DNA of 56,292 bases from Arthrobacter sp. AFG20 (lineage in GTDB: Bacteria; Actinomycetota; Actinomycetes; Actinomycetales; Micrococcaceae): NCBI RefSeq assembly GCF_002892795.1, contig NZ_PJMC01000024.1, positions 1-56,292 on the forward strand, given 5' to 3'. The translations under genes were made by a program, and so were the position numbers. Shown piece by piece: positions 15,340-24,353 of this stretch. The notes beneath the pieces were generated by a model. That model did not search any database. It was not told the origin of the DNA and worked only from the letters and a program-made list of their open reading frames with translations. Position 1 is the stretch's first letter, and the number at the start of each line of letters is the position of its first letter.

Positions 15340-16602
15340 ATGGCTGAATGCAGTTGGGGAGACCTGGGTTGTGGCTTCGGCAACGCACTCGAAGACATAG
15401 CCAACGATGCAATCGGGAACTTAGCGAAGTCCATCATGGAGGGAATGAGCCAGATGGTGACGACTCTGTCTACCTTCTGGGTGTCCATGCCGACTGTGAA
15501 TCTCACCAGCGAGGATGGGGCAACGGCCAGTCCGGTCGTATCCGCTGTAAACAGCGAGTTAATGCCTTGGACGCTGGCCCTGGCAGTCCTCGCCGTGATC
15601 ATCGGAGGCATTCGAATGATCTGGGAGCAGCGCGGGGCGCCCCTGAAAGATCTGCTTCGTTCGCTGCTCACCCTTACTTTGGTATCGGCCATAGGCCTTG
15701 GCACCATCTCGATTCTGGTCATTGCCGCCGATGCCTTCGCCAGCGCCATTATCGAACGATCCACGGACGGCAAAGGGTTCGCCGACGCATTCCAGAAAAT
15801 CGCGGCTATTCACACAAGCGATGCGGTCTTCATCCTCATCATCCTTGGCTTGATCGGATTGATTGCATCCCTGGTCCAGATCGTTCTTATGGTCGTCCGC
15901 AGCGGCATGCTGGTGATCCTGGCCGGCATCCTGCCCACGACCGCCGCATTCACGAATACGGAGATGGGCAGGCAGTGGTTCCAGAAGGCAGTTGGCTGGA
16001 CCATCGCCTTCATCCTCTACAAGCCGGCTGCCGCCATCGTGTATTCGGTCGCATTCCTGTTGATGAGCAAGACCAGCGGGAAGGATGCCCTGATCGGCTC
16101 CATCACGGGGTTCACGTTGATGATCGTCGCCCTGTTCGCCCTTCCAGCCCTGATGCGGTTCGTCACGCCAATGGTGGGAGCCGTTGCCGCTGGCAGTGGG
16201 GCAGCAGCAGGAGCAGCCGTAGGTGCCCTTGCCACCGGGGCTGTGTCCATGGGCCGAGTTGGCAGTGGACGGGGCAATGCCTCACCCACCCCAGCAAGCA
16301 GCAGCACAACCAGCACGAACGCAGGGAACTCTCCCAAGGGCAGTTCCGGATCTTCAGGCCCCCGCGGCGGGGGAGGGCAGCCAACGCCTGGCTCTTCGGG
16401 CCCGGGCGGCGCCGCTGGCACCACAGGCAAAGCGGGAGCGGCAGCACCGGCCGGGGGTGCTGGGGCCGCGACCGGAGCGGCAGCTACGGGCCCGGCTGGC
16501 ATGGCCGTAGCCACAGGCATACAGGTGGCATCCAGGACATCAGAGGCAATCAAGACGACCGCGCAGGATTCAACCGGGGAGGGCCCCAGTGGCAGCAATT
16601 AA
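15340..16602 (+). CDS. VirB6/TrbL-like polytopic membrane protein
   Basis: This is a 420-residue protein. Residues 1-70 begin with a Cys-containing stretch (ECSWGDLGCGFG) and a helix. About six transmembrane helices lie between residues 66 and 285. The C-terminal 130 residues are a low-complexity Gly/Ala/Ser/Pro tail that is probably cytoplasmic. This is the layout of VirB6/TrbL channel proteins of Gram-positive type IV systems. The last 14 nt overlap the start of the SCO6880-like gene. Confidence 0.85.
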   Translation: MAECSWGDLGCGFGNALEDIANDAIGNLAKSIMEGMSQMVTTLSTFWVSMPTVNLTSEDGATASPVVSAVNSELMPWTLALAVLAVIIGGIRMIWEQRGAPLKDLLRSLLTLTLVSAIGLGTISILVIAADAFASAIIERSTDGKGFADAFQKIAAIHTSDAVFILIILGLIGLIASLVQIVLMVVRSGMLVILAGILPTTAAFTNTEMGRQWFQKAVGWTIAFILYKPAAAIVYSVAFLLMSKTSGKDALIGSITGFTLMIVALFALPALMRFVTPMVGAVAAGSGAAAGAAVGALATGAVSMGRVGSGRGNASPTPASSSTTSTNAGNSPKGSSGSSGPRGGGGQPTPGSSGPGGAAGTTGKAGAAAPAGGAGAATGAAATGPAGMAVATGIQVASRTSEAIKTTAQDSTGEGPSGSN

Positions 16603-18097
16603 CACCGAATACAAGGAACCGTCCTACGGCAACTGGCGCGTTCCGCGCTCAGCCGGACTGGGCAATCTCGGTGCTATCGGCACCGGCATCGTCATGGTCG
16701 GCCTGCTCCTGGGCATTGTCAGCTTCGCGATTTGGGGCCTGTTCGTCGGCCTGGGGGTCCTTGCCCTAGCTGGCGCTTGCGCTCTGCTGTTGACAGTCAA
16801 GGACAAACACGGCCAGTCCGCCGTGGACCGTATGGGTATTCGCGTAGCGTTCAAGGTCTCGAAGTCGTCTGGGACCAATCTGTACCGATCGGGGCCGCTG
16901 GGCGTGACCGAATGGGGCATGTACCAGCTCCCCGGGCTGGCAGCGAAGTCCACCCTGTATGAGTTCACCGACTCCTACAAGCGCCCTTTCGCCATGCTGC
17001 ACGTACCGGCCACCAGCCACTTCACCGTGATCTTCTCCACCGAACCGGACGGGGCCTCCCTCGTGGACCCGGAGCAGGTTGATGCTTGGGTGGCGAACTG
17101 GGGCGGCTGGCTCGCCGGTCTGGCCGACGAGGCCGGCCTGGACGCCGCTGCCGTTACCGTCGAGACCGCTCCGGACTCGGGGTACCGGCTGCGGAACGAA
17201 GTCATGATGAACATCGACCCGAACGCCCCGCAGTTCGCCAGGGACATGCTCCACGAGGTCGTCGAGACCTACCCGGAAGGATCGGCCACGGTCCGCGCCT
17301 GGGTATCCCTGACCTTCAACGCATCGCTGCGTGCAGGGTCGAAAAAGCGCACCCCTGAAGACGTCGCCCGTGACCTGGCCTCCCGGATCCCCGGCCTGTC
17401 GGCCCGGCTCCAGTCCACCGGTGCCGGGATCGCCCGTCCCATGTCGGCGCAGGAACTCTGCGAGGTCGTCCGCATTGCCTACGACCCGCCTGCCGCGCTG
17501 ATCATTGACGAGGCCCACGCCGCCGGCACCCCGGTATCGCTGACCTGGGACGAGGTCGGCCCCACCGCGACGCAGGCCAGCTGGGACGACTACCGCCACG
17601 ACTCCGCGTTCTCGGCCTCCTGGACCATGTCCGGCGCCCCGCGCGGGTCGGTGAACTCCTCCGTCCTGTCCCGGCTGCTGGCACCGCACGGGGACATCGA
17701 CCGCAAACGCGTCTCCCTGCTCTACCGCCCAATGGATTCCGCCCGCGCCGCAGCGGTAGTCGAGCGGGACCAGAACAACGCCAACGTCCGCATCACCTCC
17801 GGTACCCGCCCTTCCGCCCGTGCCCTGGTCGATGCCCGCTCCGCCGTGCAAACCGCGCAGGAAGAAGCCCAGGGCGCCGGACTGGTGAACTTCGGCATGG
17901 TCGTCACTGCCACCGTCACGGACAAGGAACGCCTGCCCGACGCCGTAGCAGCCATTGAACAAACCTCGGGCACCGCCCGGGTCCTGCTGCGCCGCGCTTA
18001 CGGCTCCCAGGACACTGCCTTCGCCGCCTCCTTGCCCCTGGGGCTGGTCCTGCCCAAGCACAGCATGGTGCCCTCCGAGATTAAGGACGCGCTGTAA
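16589..18097 (+). CDS. SCO6880-family conjugation protein
   Basis: This is a 502-residue protein. Two adjacent membrane helices lie near residues 29-68 and a large soluble domain follows. The N-terminal pattern YGNWRVPRSAGLGNLG and the internal blocks VTWDEVGP-like and YRPMDSARAA are those of SCO6880-type proteins of actinobacterial conjugation clusters. It starts with GTG inside the VirB6-like gene and its stop overlaps the start of the VirB4-like gene. The family stands where the VirB3/VirB4 N-terminal module usually sits, so it probably anchors the ATPase to the channel. Confidence 0.88.
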   Translation: MAAINTEYKEPSYGNWRVPRSAGLGNLGAIGTGIVMVGLLLGIVSFAIWGLFVGLGVLALAGACALLLTVKDKHGQSAVDRMGIRVAFKVSKSSGTNLYRSGPLGVTEWGMYQLPGLAAKSTLYEFTDSYKRPFAMLHVPATSHFTVIFSTEPDGASLVDPEQVDAWVANWGGWLAGLADEAGLDAAAVTVETAPDSGYRLRNEVMMNIDPNAPQFARDMLHEVVETYPEGSATVRAWVSLTFNASLRAGSKKRTPEDVARDLASRIPGLSARLQSTGAGIARPMSAQELCEVVRIAYDPPAALIIDEAHAAGTPVSLTWDEVGPTATQASWDDYRHDSAFSASWTMSGAPRGSVNSSVLSRLLAPHGDIDRKRVSLLYRPMDSARAAAVVERDQNNANVRITSGTRPSARALVDARSAVQTAQEEAQGAGLVNFGMVVTATVTDKERLPDAVAAIEQTSGTARVLLRRAYGSQDTAFAASLPLGLVLPKHSMVPSEIKDAL

Positions 18098-19692
18098 TGG
18101 CACCCACGAGGCTTTTGACAGCAAAGAAGTCAAAGACAGTAAAGACAGCAAAAGCAACGGACGACACCCCGAAGCGTCCCGCACGGGAAGCCGGTCCGGG
18201 ATCAAGGGGTTGGACCGGGCGGGGCGGCGGTATGGCCCAACTCCTGCCCTCCGTGCGGGAGTACCGGGGAACAACCGTTCAGGTCTGCGGTCTGTGGCCG
18301 TTCTCGTCCGGCGCATCGTCTCCCATGATTGGGGTGCCGCTGGGCCGCCACGAGGAAACCCAAGCCACCGTCTGCTGCGACCCGATCAGCTGGTTCCAGC
18401 GCGCACGACTGCTTTCCAACCCCTCGGCGTTCATCCTCGGCAAGCCTGGCCTCGGGAAATCCACGGTAGTGCGGCGGATGTTCATCGGCCTCTCCGCTCA
18501 AGGCGTGCACCCCCTGATCCTGGGCGACCTCAAAGGCGAACACGTCAAAGCCGTGAAAGCCCTGGGCGGCCAGGTCATCAAGCTCGGCCGCGGCGTCGGC
18601 TATATGAACATCCTCGACCCCGGCCAGGCCGTGGAAGCGGCCCAGCTGCTCGAAGACAGCGGCCACCACGAGGACGCTGCCCGGGTCCGCGCCGACGCTC
18701 ACGGCCGGCGCCTGACCATGGTCGTATCCCTCATCACCATCAGCCGGAACAACCCGCCCACGGACCAGGAACAAACGATCCTGGACCGGGCGCTGCGCGT
18801 CCTCGATGAACGCTTTGACGGCGTCCCGGTTCTGAAGGACCTGCTCGACGTGATCGTCTCCGCGCCGGACGAGCTGCGCCAGGTCGCACTGGACCGCGGC
18901 GACATGAACGTCTACCTGCAGGAGACCCGGGCGCTGGAAGCAACCCTGCTCGGTCTGACCGGCGGCGGGAAGCTCGGCGAAATCTTCTCCCGGCAAACCA
19001 CAAACCCGATGAAGCGTGACCGGGCCGTGGTCTTCGATGTCTCCAGCATCGATGAGACCGAAACCGATCTGCAGGCCGCCGTGCTGCTGGCTTGCTGGTC
19101 CTACGGCTTCGGCACCGTGAATGTCGCCAACGCCCTCGCCGACGCGGGGCTGGAGCCGCGCAGGAACTACTTCGTGGTTCTGGATGAGCTGTGGCGGGCC
19201 CTGCGTGCCGGCAAGGGCATGGTTGACCGGGTGGATGCCCTGACCCGACTCAACCGCTCCGTCGGCGTCGGGCAGATCATGATCTCCCACACCATGTCCG
19301 ACCTGCTGGCACTGCCGGCCGAGGAGGACCGGATGAAAGCCCGGGGCTTCGTCGAACGCTCCGGCATGGTCATCTGCGGCGGGCTGCCCGCTTCCGAGAT
19401 GCCGCTGCTGACCTCCGCGATACCGCTGTCCCGGCAGGAACAGCAAAAGCTCATCTCCTGGCAGGACCCGCCAGCGTGGGACTCCCGTGGTGTAGACGTC
19501 GAGCCGCCAGGGCGTGGGAAGTTCCTTATCAAGGTCGGCGGGCGCCCCGGAATCCCGGTGCAGGTCAGCCTGACCTCCGTGGAGCATGGCCCTGACGGGG
19601 TCAACGACACCGACGGGAAATGGCACGCATCCCCGGAACCGATCATGGATCCAGCCGCACCCATCGTGCCAACTGAAGGAGGCTCATTGTGA
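18097..19692 (+). CDS. VirB4-like ATPase of type IV secretion
   Basis: This 531-residue motor ATPase has Walker A GKPGLGKST (near residue 116), Walker B YFVVLDELWRA (near residue 358) and a later SVGVGQIMISHTMSD motif, as in VirB4/TraE-type proteins. It would energise channel assembly and export. The first 30 residues are a Lys/Thr/Ala-rich tail encoded by four tandem 9-mers (18117-18152) that match the partition iterons. This is not a usual feature of the family. The start overlaps the upstream stop by one base and the stop overlaps the coupling-protein start by 4 nt. Confidence 0.9.
   Translation: MAPTRLLTAKKSKTVKTAKATDDTPKRPAREAGPGSRGWTGRGGGMAQLLPSVREYRGTTVQVCGLWPFSSGASSPMIGVPLGRHEETQATVCCDPISWFQRARLLSNPSAFILGKPGLGKSTVVRRMFIGLSAQGVHPLILGDLKGEHVKAVKALGGQVIKLGRGVGYMNILDPGQAVEAAQLLEDSGHHEDAARVRADAHGRRLTMVVSLITISRNNPPTDQEQTILDRALRVLDERFDGVPVLKDLLDVIVSAPDELRQVALDRGDMNVYLQETRALEATLLGLTGGGKLGEIFSRQTTNPMKRDRAVVFDVSSIDETETDLQAAVLLACWSYGFGTVNVANALADAGLEPRRNYFVVLDELWRALRAGKGMVDRVDALTRLNRSVGVGQIMISHTMSDLLALPAEEDRMKARGFVERSGMVICGGLPASEMPLLTSAIPLSRQEQQKLISWQDPPAWDSRGVDVEPPGRGKFLIKVGGRPGIPVQVSLTSVEHGPDGVNDTDGKWHASPEPIMDPAAPIVPTEGGSL
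18117..18152. repeat. Tandem 9-mers matching the par iterons, inside a CDS
   Basis: The units are GACAGCAAA, GAAGTCAAA, GACAGTAAA and GACAGCAAA. Their reverse complement is TTTRCTGTC, the unit of the array before parA (4528-4676). They encode a Lys/Thr-rich stretch at residues 8-18 of the VirB4-like protein. This may be a secondary ParB-binding site or a transcriptional roadblock. Confidence 0.6.
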
Positions 19693-21458
19693 GCGCACCG
19701 AACCGCAAAGGCATGGGCCTCGGTGATGCCATCCTCGTGTGGCTGGCCATTGGCTTTATCGTCGTCTTCGGCGGCGGCACGTATGCGGCCGCACACATTG
19801 GCTCGTGGATGGCCGGCATCGACGCACCGCCCGCCCATCCCGTTGACCTGATCGCCGGACTTATCAAGGGCAAGGTGCCGTGGCCGGCCCAGGCCACCAT
19901 CGTTGTCTGCGTCATGGCCGGACTGGTCCTAGCCCTGGCCGTCGTCGTACTGGTCGCCTGGCGGCAGGGTGCGTCCAAGCGTGCCCGGGTGGACAAGGCC
20001 GCCCGTTACCTCGGCCGCGGAAAATCGTTGGCTGCGTTCTCCGAGAAGGGAGCGCAGGCCAAGGCAGAACGGCTGGGAATCAAGGACAACCCCGGGATCG
20101 TGGTCGGCAAGGTCGTCTCCACCGGCCAGAAATTCATCCAGTCCTGGGAAGACCTCAGCCTCGACATCTGGGGGCCCCGGACCGGTAAGTCGACCTCCCG
20201 GGTGATGCCTGCGATCCTAGACGCTCCCGGCGCTGTCGTCTCAACCTCCAACAAGCGCGACGTCGTGGACGGGACCCGTGGCGTCCGCGAGGCCACGGCC
20301 CCTGTGTGGGTGTTCGATCCGCAGAAGATCGCCCAGGAGGAACCGGACTGGTGGTGGAACCCCCTGTCCTACGTCACCGACGAAGAGAAGGCGTATAAGC
20401 TCACCCAGCACTTCGCCGTCGGTTCCCGGGTTCCTGGGTCAAAGCCGGATGCCTACTTCGACCCCAAAGCCGAAGACATCCTTTCCTCCTACTTCCTCGC
20501 TGCAGCACTGGGCGATCTGCCGATCACGCAGGTGTACCTGTGGGTGACCGAGCAGGTCAGCCAGGAACCCATCGAAATCCTCCGGGAGCATGACTACGAG
20601 CTGCAGTACAAGGGCCTGGAGTCCACGCTGAAGCTGGCAGACAAGCAACGCGACGGTATCTTCGGCACCGCCGAGAAGATGATCCAGTGCCTCAAGAGCC
20701 GCAACACCCTTCGCTGGGTCGCCCCAAGCGGTGGCGCGGGCGTGAGAGGAGATGCCCGTCGCCAATTCGATCCGCACGCGTTCGCCGCATCCCAGGAGAC
20801 GATCTACATCCTCTCCAAGGAAGGAGCAGGCTCAGCCGCCCCACTGACCACGGCGCTGACCGTGGCCATTGCTGAGGCGATGGAGGAACGGGCCGAGCGC
20901 AGTGGGGGGCGCCTTCCCAAGCCGGCCCTGTTCGCCCTTGACGAGCTGGCGAACGTAGTTCGCTGGGCCGGCCTTCCCGATCAGTTCAGCCACTACGGCT
21001 CCAAGGGCCTGATCGTCATGGGCATCCTGCAGTCCTGGTCCCAGGGCGTCGAACTCTGGGGCGAAGCGAACATGCGGAAGATTTGGTCCGCCGCGAACGT
21101 CAAGGTCTACGGCGGTGGCGTCGCCGAAGAAGGCTTCCTCCGCGCACTTTCTGACCTGATCGGCGACTACAGCTACATCAACGTCTCCGTCTCATCAGGG
21201 AAAACCGGATCCAGCCGCTCCCGGCAGGAAAGCAAGGAACGAATCTTCGACGTCTCCAACCTTGCCGAGCTGGACCGCGGCCGCGCCGTCGTCCTCGCCT
21301 CCGGCGCCCCAGCCACGCTGGTCCGCACCATGCCCTGGTACACCGGCTCCCACAAGGACGCCGTGGAAGCGTCTATTAAGAAGTACAGCCCGCAGCCGGA
21401 GGACGAACCGGTACCGGTGGCAGCGGCACCGGTAACCAATCCATGGGTGACGGGGTAG
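19689..21458 (+). CDS. VirD4/TraG-like coupling protein
   Basis: This is a 589-residue protein that links the relaxosome to the channel. Two N-terminal membrane helices (residues 12-40 and 65-90) precede an ATPase domain. Walker A is GPRTGKST (near residue 163) and Walker B is FALDELANV (near residue 415). The segment from GKGLIVMGILQ-like to IWSAANVKVYGGG corresponds to the TraM-recognition/C-terminal ATPase part of type IV coupling proteins. It follows the VirB4-like gene with a 4-nt overlap and precedes the DUF4913 gene by 11 nt. Confidence 0.92.
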   Translation: MSAPNRKGMGLGDAILVWLAIGFIVVFGGGTYAAAHIGSWMAGIDAPPAHPVDLIAGLIKGKVPWPAQATIVVCVMAGLVLALAVVVLVAWRQGASKRARVDKAARYLGRGKSLAAFSEKGAQAKAERLGIKDNPGIVVGKVVSTGQKFIQSWEDLSLDIWGPRTGKSTSRVMPAILDAPGAVVSTSNKRDVVDGTRGVREATAPVWVFDPQKIAQEEPDWWWNPLSYVTDEEKAYKLTQHFAVGSRVPGSKPDAYFDPKAEDILSSYFLAAALGDLPITQVYLWVTEQVSQEPIEILREHDYELQYKGLESTLKLADKQRDGIFGTAEKMIQCLKSRNTLRWVAPSGGAGVRGDARRQFDPHAFAASQETIYILSKEGAGSAAPLTTALTVAIAEAMEERAERSGGRLPKPALFALDELANVVRWAGLPDQFSHYGSKGLIVMGILQSWSQGVELWGEANMRKIWSAANVKVYGGGVAEEGFLRALSDLIGDYSYINVSVSSGKTGSSRSRQESKERIFDVSNLAELDRGRAVVLASGAPATLVRTMPWYTGSHKDAVEASIKKYSPQPEDEPVPVAAAPVTNPWVTG

Positions 21459-21469
21459 GGGAGTAGGGC

Positions 21470-21913
21470 ATGACTATCGAGATTGGCCGCTTCGGTGAAG
21501 CTCCCAGCTCAGACGTAGAGGACACCGGCGCTGACGGCGGCGAGCAGCAGAAGCCCCCGCAGCTGGTCTACGGCTCGGCCGAGGAATTCCTGCACGAGCA
21601 GCTGCTGCCCACGTACGTCCGTGACGTGGACGGTCGGGCAGCGAAGTGGTGCATTGAATGGTACTTCCACCCGGAGGCCGTGTCCCGTGTAGAGGCGCTA
21701 TGGCGGGCCTGGGAACACCTCAGGCTCGACGGAGCCACCGGCATCAGCGTCTGGTTCAAAGACCACGCCGACCACCACATGAGCGTCCTTCTGGATCCCC
21801 GAGGGCCGTTCTACAAATGCGATATGCAAAAGCACCGCGACCCCGAACACCTTGAACCCAAGAAGGCACCGCTCGGATGGTTCCCCGATGTGCGGGCTCA
21901 GCAACCCAAGTAA
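21470..21913 (+). CDS. DUF4913-family protein
   Basis: This is a 147-residue soluble protein. It has an acidic, disordered N-terminus (residues 1-30) and then the DUF4913 pattern: FLHEQLLPTYVRDVDG, WCIEWYFHPEAVSRVEALWRAWEHLR and DHADHHMSVLLDPRGPF. The family is widespread in actinobacterial conjugative elements and has no known activity. It is the last gene of the transfer operon, followed by a hairpin at 21934-21967. GGGGAGTAGGGC precedes the ATG. Confidence 0.85.
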   Translation: MTIEIGRFGEAPSSDVEDTGADGGEQQKPPQLVYGSAEEFLHEQLLPTYVRDVDGRAAKWCIEWYFHPEAVSRVEALWRAWEHLRLDGATGISVWFKDHADHHMSVLLDPRGPFYKCDMQKHRDPEHLEPKKAPLGWFPDVRAQQPK

Positions 21914-21933
21914 GAATGCCCACGAGAACGTAA

Positions 21934-21967
21934 AGGGCGGAGACGGCCACCGGGCTGCCTCCGCCCT
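21934..21967 (+). terminator. Hairpin ending the transfer operon
   Basis: A 9-bp stem (AGGGCGGAG with CTCCGCCCT) encloses a 16-nt loop with further GGCC/GGGC pairing, 20 nt after the DUF4913 stop. There is no strong T tract, so termination strength is uncertain. Confidence 0.6.
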
Positions 21968-21989
21968 AATGCATCCATACGGGCAGCAC

Positions 21990-22305
21990 TCAGCTTTTTT
22001 CCGGCGGGTCGAAGGTAAGGAATCCATCCGGCGGCTGGATCCCGCTGAAGTAGGCCATATTTTCTATGGTGTTCAGCGTGAAAAGCTCTGTGTACCTCAT
22101 CCTGTCCACAAGAGATGTCTGCCGTCCATCCAACTTGAAGCCAGCCCACAGTGGACCCACTCGAAGACGATCTCCATCACGTCGGGTTCGGTTTTCAACG
22201 GCCCGCTGCGGAACGGTGAATCCTTTGCCACGGCCTCGTTCTTGAAGAGTGCGGCATCAAACCCGGGACGGTTCACCGAATAACCTTTACGTGCGGAGGC
22301 GGTCG
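21990..22305 (-). pseudogene. Possible frameshifted gene remnant
   Basis: Two minus-strand frames look protein-like one after the other. Upstream comes VNRPGFDAALFKNEAVAKD with SGPLKTEPDVMEIVFEWVH; downstream, in another frame, comes KLDGRQTSLVDRMRYTELF with TLNTIENMAYFSGIQPPDG before a stop at 21990. A change of frame near 22140 would join them. The region follows the gene at 22321 on the same strand. It may be a decayed partner of that gene, or chance open sequence. No family is recognised. Confidence 0.3.
22254..22270 (+). repeat. Inverted repeat copy, left
   Basis: GCATCAAACCCGGGACG is the exact reverse complement of 23007-23023, with three of the next four bases also pairing. The two copies bracket the gene at 22321-22911. 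Confidence 0.6.
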
Positions 22306-22320
22306 GCAACAGACGCGGAC

Positions 22321-22911
22321 CTACACATCTCTCGGGAAAAGCCAGCCCGTGAACGGGCCATCGAACATGGCTAGGCCGACTTCTGCGGCCGTCATGACCA
22401 TGTCACAGAAATCCGTCTCAGCGACCCGGGTTCCTCCAACGCGCGTCGACATCCAAACCTGCTTGGAGTCTCCCGCACGAACGAAGCCCGGGAAATCCTT
22501 CTCGATCCTGCTGACTTGCCGATCTTCGGGCCTGATCTTAATGTGCATCGGACGCGGTTGTTCGAGGGGTGCAATCGCCGCATGGATCTGAACACCTACG
22601 CCGCCAGGCCTAGGCATCAGGTAAATGGTGACGACCTTCTGCGCCACTGCTGTGGGCGTGTGGCCAGACTCTAGTGGTACCTCCCACCGCGTCATACCGT
22701 TCGCCTGTGGAACGGCACGACCGTTGAGGAATTGACCGCGCATGGAGAAGTCTTGCGCATCGAACCTATAAAAGACGACATCGATCCAAGGCTGCTGCCC
22801 CGATCGGAATCGAATCCGGACGTCACCATCGTCGTCATAGCTCCAGGTCATGCCAGCATGGTCGAGCGCTGGGCCGATCTCGAGTAGGGATGTTGCGCGA
22901 GTCAGATCCAT
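22321..22911 (-). CDS. Hypothetical protein, possibly YbjN-like
   Basis: This is a 196-residue soluble protein of alternating strands and helices. Residues 1-50 (RATSLLEIGPALDHAGMTW then DGDVRIRF) resemble the start of YbjN or secretion-chaperone-like folds, but the match is weak. There is no catalytic motif and no membrane segment. The start MDLTRATSLL is preferred to an earlier one because GGAGAGAG lies 9 nt before it. It lies alone between the transfer and relaxase operons, flanked by 17-bp inverted repeats. Its function is unknown. Confidence 0.6.
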   Translation of the reverse strand: MDLTRATSLLEIGPALDHAGMTWSYDDDGDVRIRFRSGQQPWIDVVFYRFDAQDFSMRGQFLNGRAVPQANGMTRWEVPLESGHTPTAVAQKVVTIYLMPRPGGVGVQIHAAIAPLEQPRPMHIKIRPEDRQVSRIEKDFPGFVRAGDSKQVWMSTRVGGTRVAETDFCDMVMTAAEVGLAMFDGPFTGWLFPRDV

Positions 22912-23006
22912 GCCTTGTCTCTCTCCAATGCCGAAATAGGGTGTGGGGCGTCCAATATGCCGTACCGGCACAGGGGCTCTTGAAAAAAGATATCGGAGCA
23001 CTGAAT

Positions 23007-23023
23007 CGTCCCGGGTTTGATGC
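23007..23023 (-). repeat. Inverted repeat copy, right
   Basis: CGTCCCGGGTTTGATGC is the reverse complement of the copy at 22254-22270. Both copies contain the SmaI-type palindrome CCCGGG. The pair may mark the ends of a small inserted unit or two binding sites. Confidence 0.6.
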
Positions 23024-23041
23024 TCTAGGTCGCGTACGGGA

Positions 23042-23072
23042 GAGGGCACCCAGAGATTCTGGGTGCCCTCTC
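23042..23072 (-). terminator. Strong hairpin after the relaxase operon
   Basis: A perfect 14-bp stem (AGAGGGCACCCAGA) with a 3-nt loop lies 18 nt beyond the stop of the gene at 23091. It probably ends the mobC-relaxase transcript. Confidence 0.8.
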
Positions 23073-23090
23073 GTCGTCCGGTCCTATCGT

Positions 23091-24323
23091 TTAGCGGGAG
23101 AGGCCGCCCTTGCCTCGTTCAGCGCCCACTGCTGCCCCTGTGCGGGACTTTCTGGCCTTTGCTGCTGCCTTGCCCTTGGTGACGGCTGTGCTGGGGTGTG
23201 TACCCTCGCTGCGGGCCGCGGTGAGTCGGCCGCGGATCTGTGCTTCGTTGGCGCCGGTAGCCTCCAGGGACTCCGCGAATTTTGCATGGTGTTCGGCTGA
23301 CCCGTAGCTGCCAGCTGATGCGGTTTCTGCTTTGAGTGCCTGGTCTTTCAGTTGGCTGCTGTCGTTGCCTGTGACGCGGTTTTCGATTTCGCGGCCGACG
23401 CCTTCGAGTCGGGCGAACAGTTCCTTTTCGGCTCGTTCATACCGTTGCTCCAATGACGTAACTTGCGAGCCGGTGAAGCCGCCCTCAGCCAGGAGCTTGG
23501 CTTCGTGCAACTCCTTGGCTGCTTTCACGAACTGAGGATCGTTGAAGTGGGATTCGCCGGCACCGTTGATGTTCGCGGTGGTTTCTTTGCGCAGCTGCTC
23601 GATGTCGGGGCCGTTGATGCCGTCCTTGCCGATGAGGAACAGTCGCTCCTTGATGTCGGCGTCTGCAGCCTCAGCCGCCTTGGGCGTTTTCGCGTTGTGG
23701 GCACGTTGCAGGGCGTGGGCCAGTTCGGGGTTTGCCAGGTACTCCACGGGAACCTGGTGGCGCTCCATTTCAGGTGCCAGCTTCGTCGCTTGGGCGCGAA
23801 GTTCCTCTGCCTGTGCAGCTGCGATCAGCTGCATGGCTTTCTCGTGTTCGGCGGCGGCTTTCCGTGCTTCTTCTTGGCTGCGTGCCAGATCGTCCCGACG
23901 GGCGTTTTCGGTCGCGATGGTCGCGATTCCTGATTCAAGGTAAGCGGTGTCCGTGCCGACGTCATGTGTGTCGATGCCGTACCGGGCAAGCACTTCTTCA
24001 CGGATTTTTGTAGAGGCTTCAAGGGCGGTGGGATCGTGGTCTTTCCAGCCTTCAGCGACGCCGTGTGCCGTCGCGATGTCGGCCGGCTGTGCTTTGTCCC
24101 ACCACTCGTCTTTCTGGACAGCTGTGAGGACGGCACGGGCTGAGCTGCGTTCAGCCACAAGGCGCGCCTGGGCTTCCCGTGCAGCCTGGGTGTCCAGGTG
24201 TTCCTGCTGCCGCTGAGCTTCCTGCCGGCGTCGTACCAGCGTCTCGGCGATGCGCGAGGCGACCATCAGAGATTGCCGCATTCCGTTGTCGAGAAAGTCG
24301 TCGATGCCGTCTGATTCACTCAT
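23091..24323 (-). CDS. Relaxase-linked coiled-coil protein
   Basis: This is a 410-residue, highly charged, mostly helical protein. Long stretches rich in Ala, Glu, Arg and Gln (residues 25-70, 150-200 and 285-320) predict coiled coil. The C-terminus is basic (GKAAAKARKSRTGAA). There is no enzymatic motif or membrane helix. It follows the relaxase gene by 30 nt with its own AAGGGG site. Proteins of this kind next to actinobacterial relaxases are poorly described; a relaxosome accessory or DNA-condensing role is possible. Confidence 0.75.
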   Translation of the reverse strand: MSESDGIDDFLDNGMRQSLMVASRIAETLVRRRQEAQRQQEHLDTQAAREAQARLVAERSSARAVLTAVQKDEWWDKAQPADIATAHGVAEGWKDHDPTALEASTKIREEVLARYGIDTHDVGTDTAYLESGIATIATENARRDDLARSQEEARKAAAEHEKAMQLIAAAQAEELRAQATKLAPEMERHQVPVEYLANPELAHALQRAHNAKTPKAAEAADADIKERLFLIGKDGINGPDIEQLRKETTANINGAGESHFNDPQFVKAAKELHEAKLLAEGGFTGSQVTSLEQRYERAEKELFARLEGVGREIENRVTGNDSSQLKDQALKAETASAGSYGSAEHHAKFAESLEATGANEAQIRGRLTAARSEGTHPSTAVTKGKAAAKARKSRTGAAVGAERGKGGLSR

Positions 24324-24353
24324 GGTGTTCCCCTTGCACTAGTGGTGTGATTC

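Noticed and set aside
16766..18316. Long minus-strand open frame (516 codons) opposite the SCO6880-like gene
   Set aside because: It is the antisense of a well-supported gene, is Gly/Arg/Val-rich and has no domain; typical GC-rich shadow.
18202..19626. Long minus-strand open frame (474 codons) opposite the VirB4-like gene
   Set aside because: Lies entirely antisense to a gene with clear Walker motifs; composition is shadow-like.
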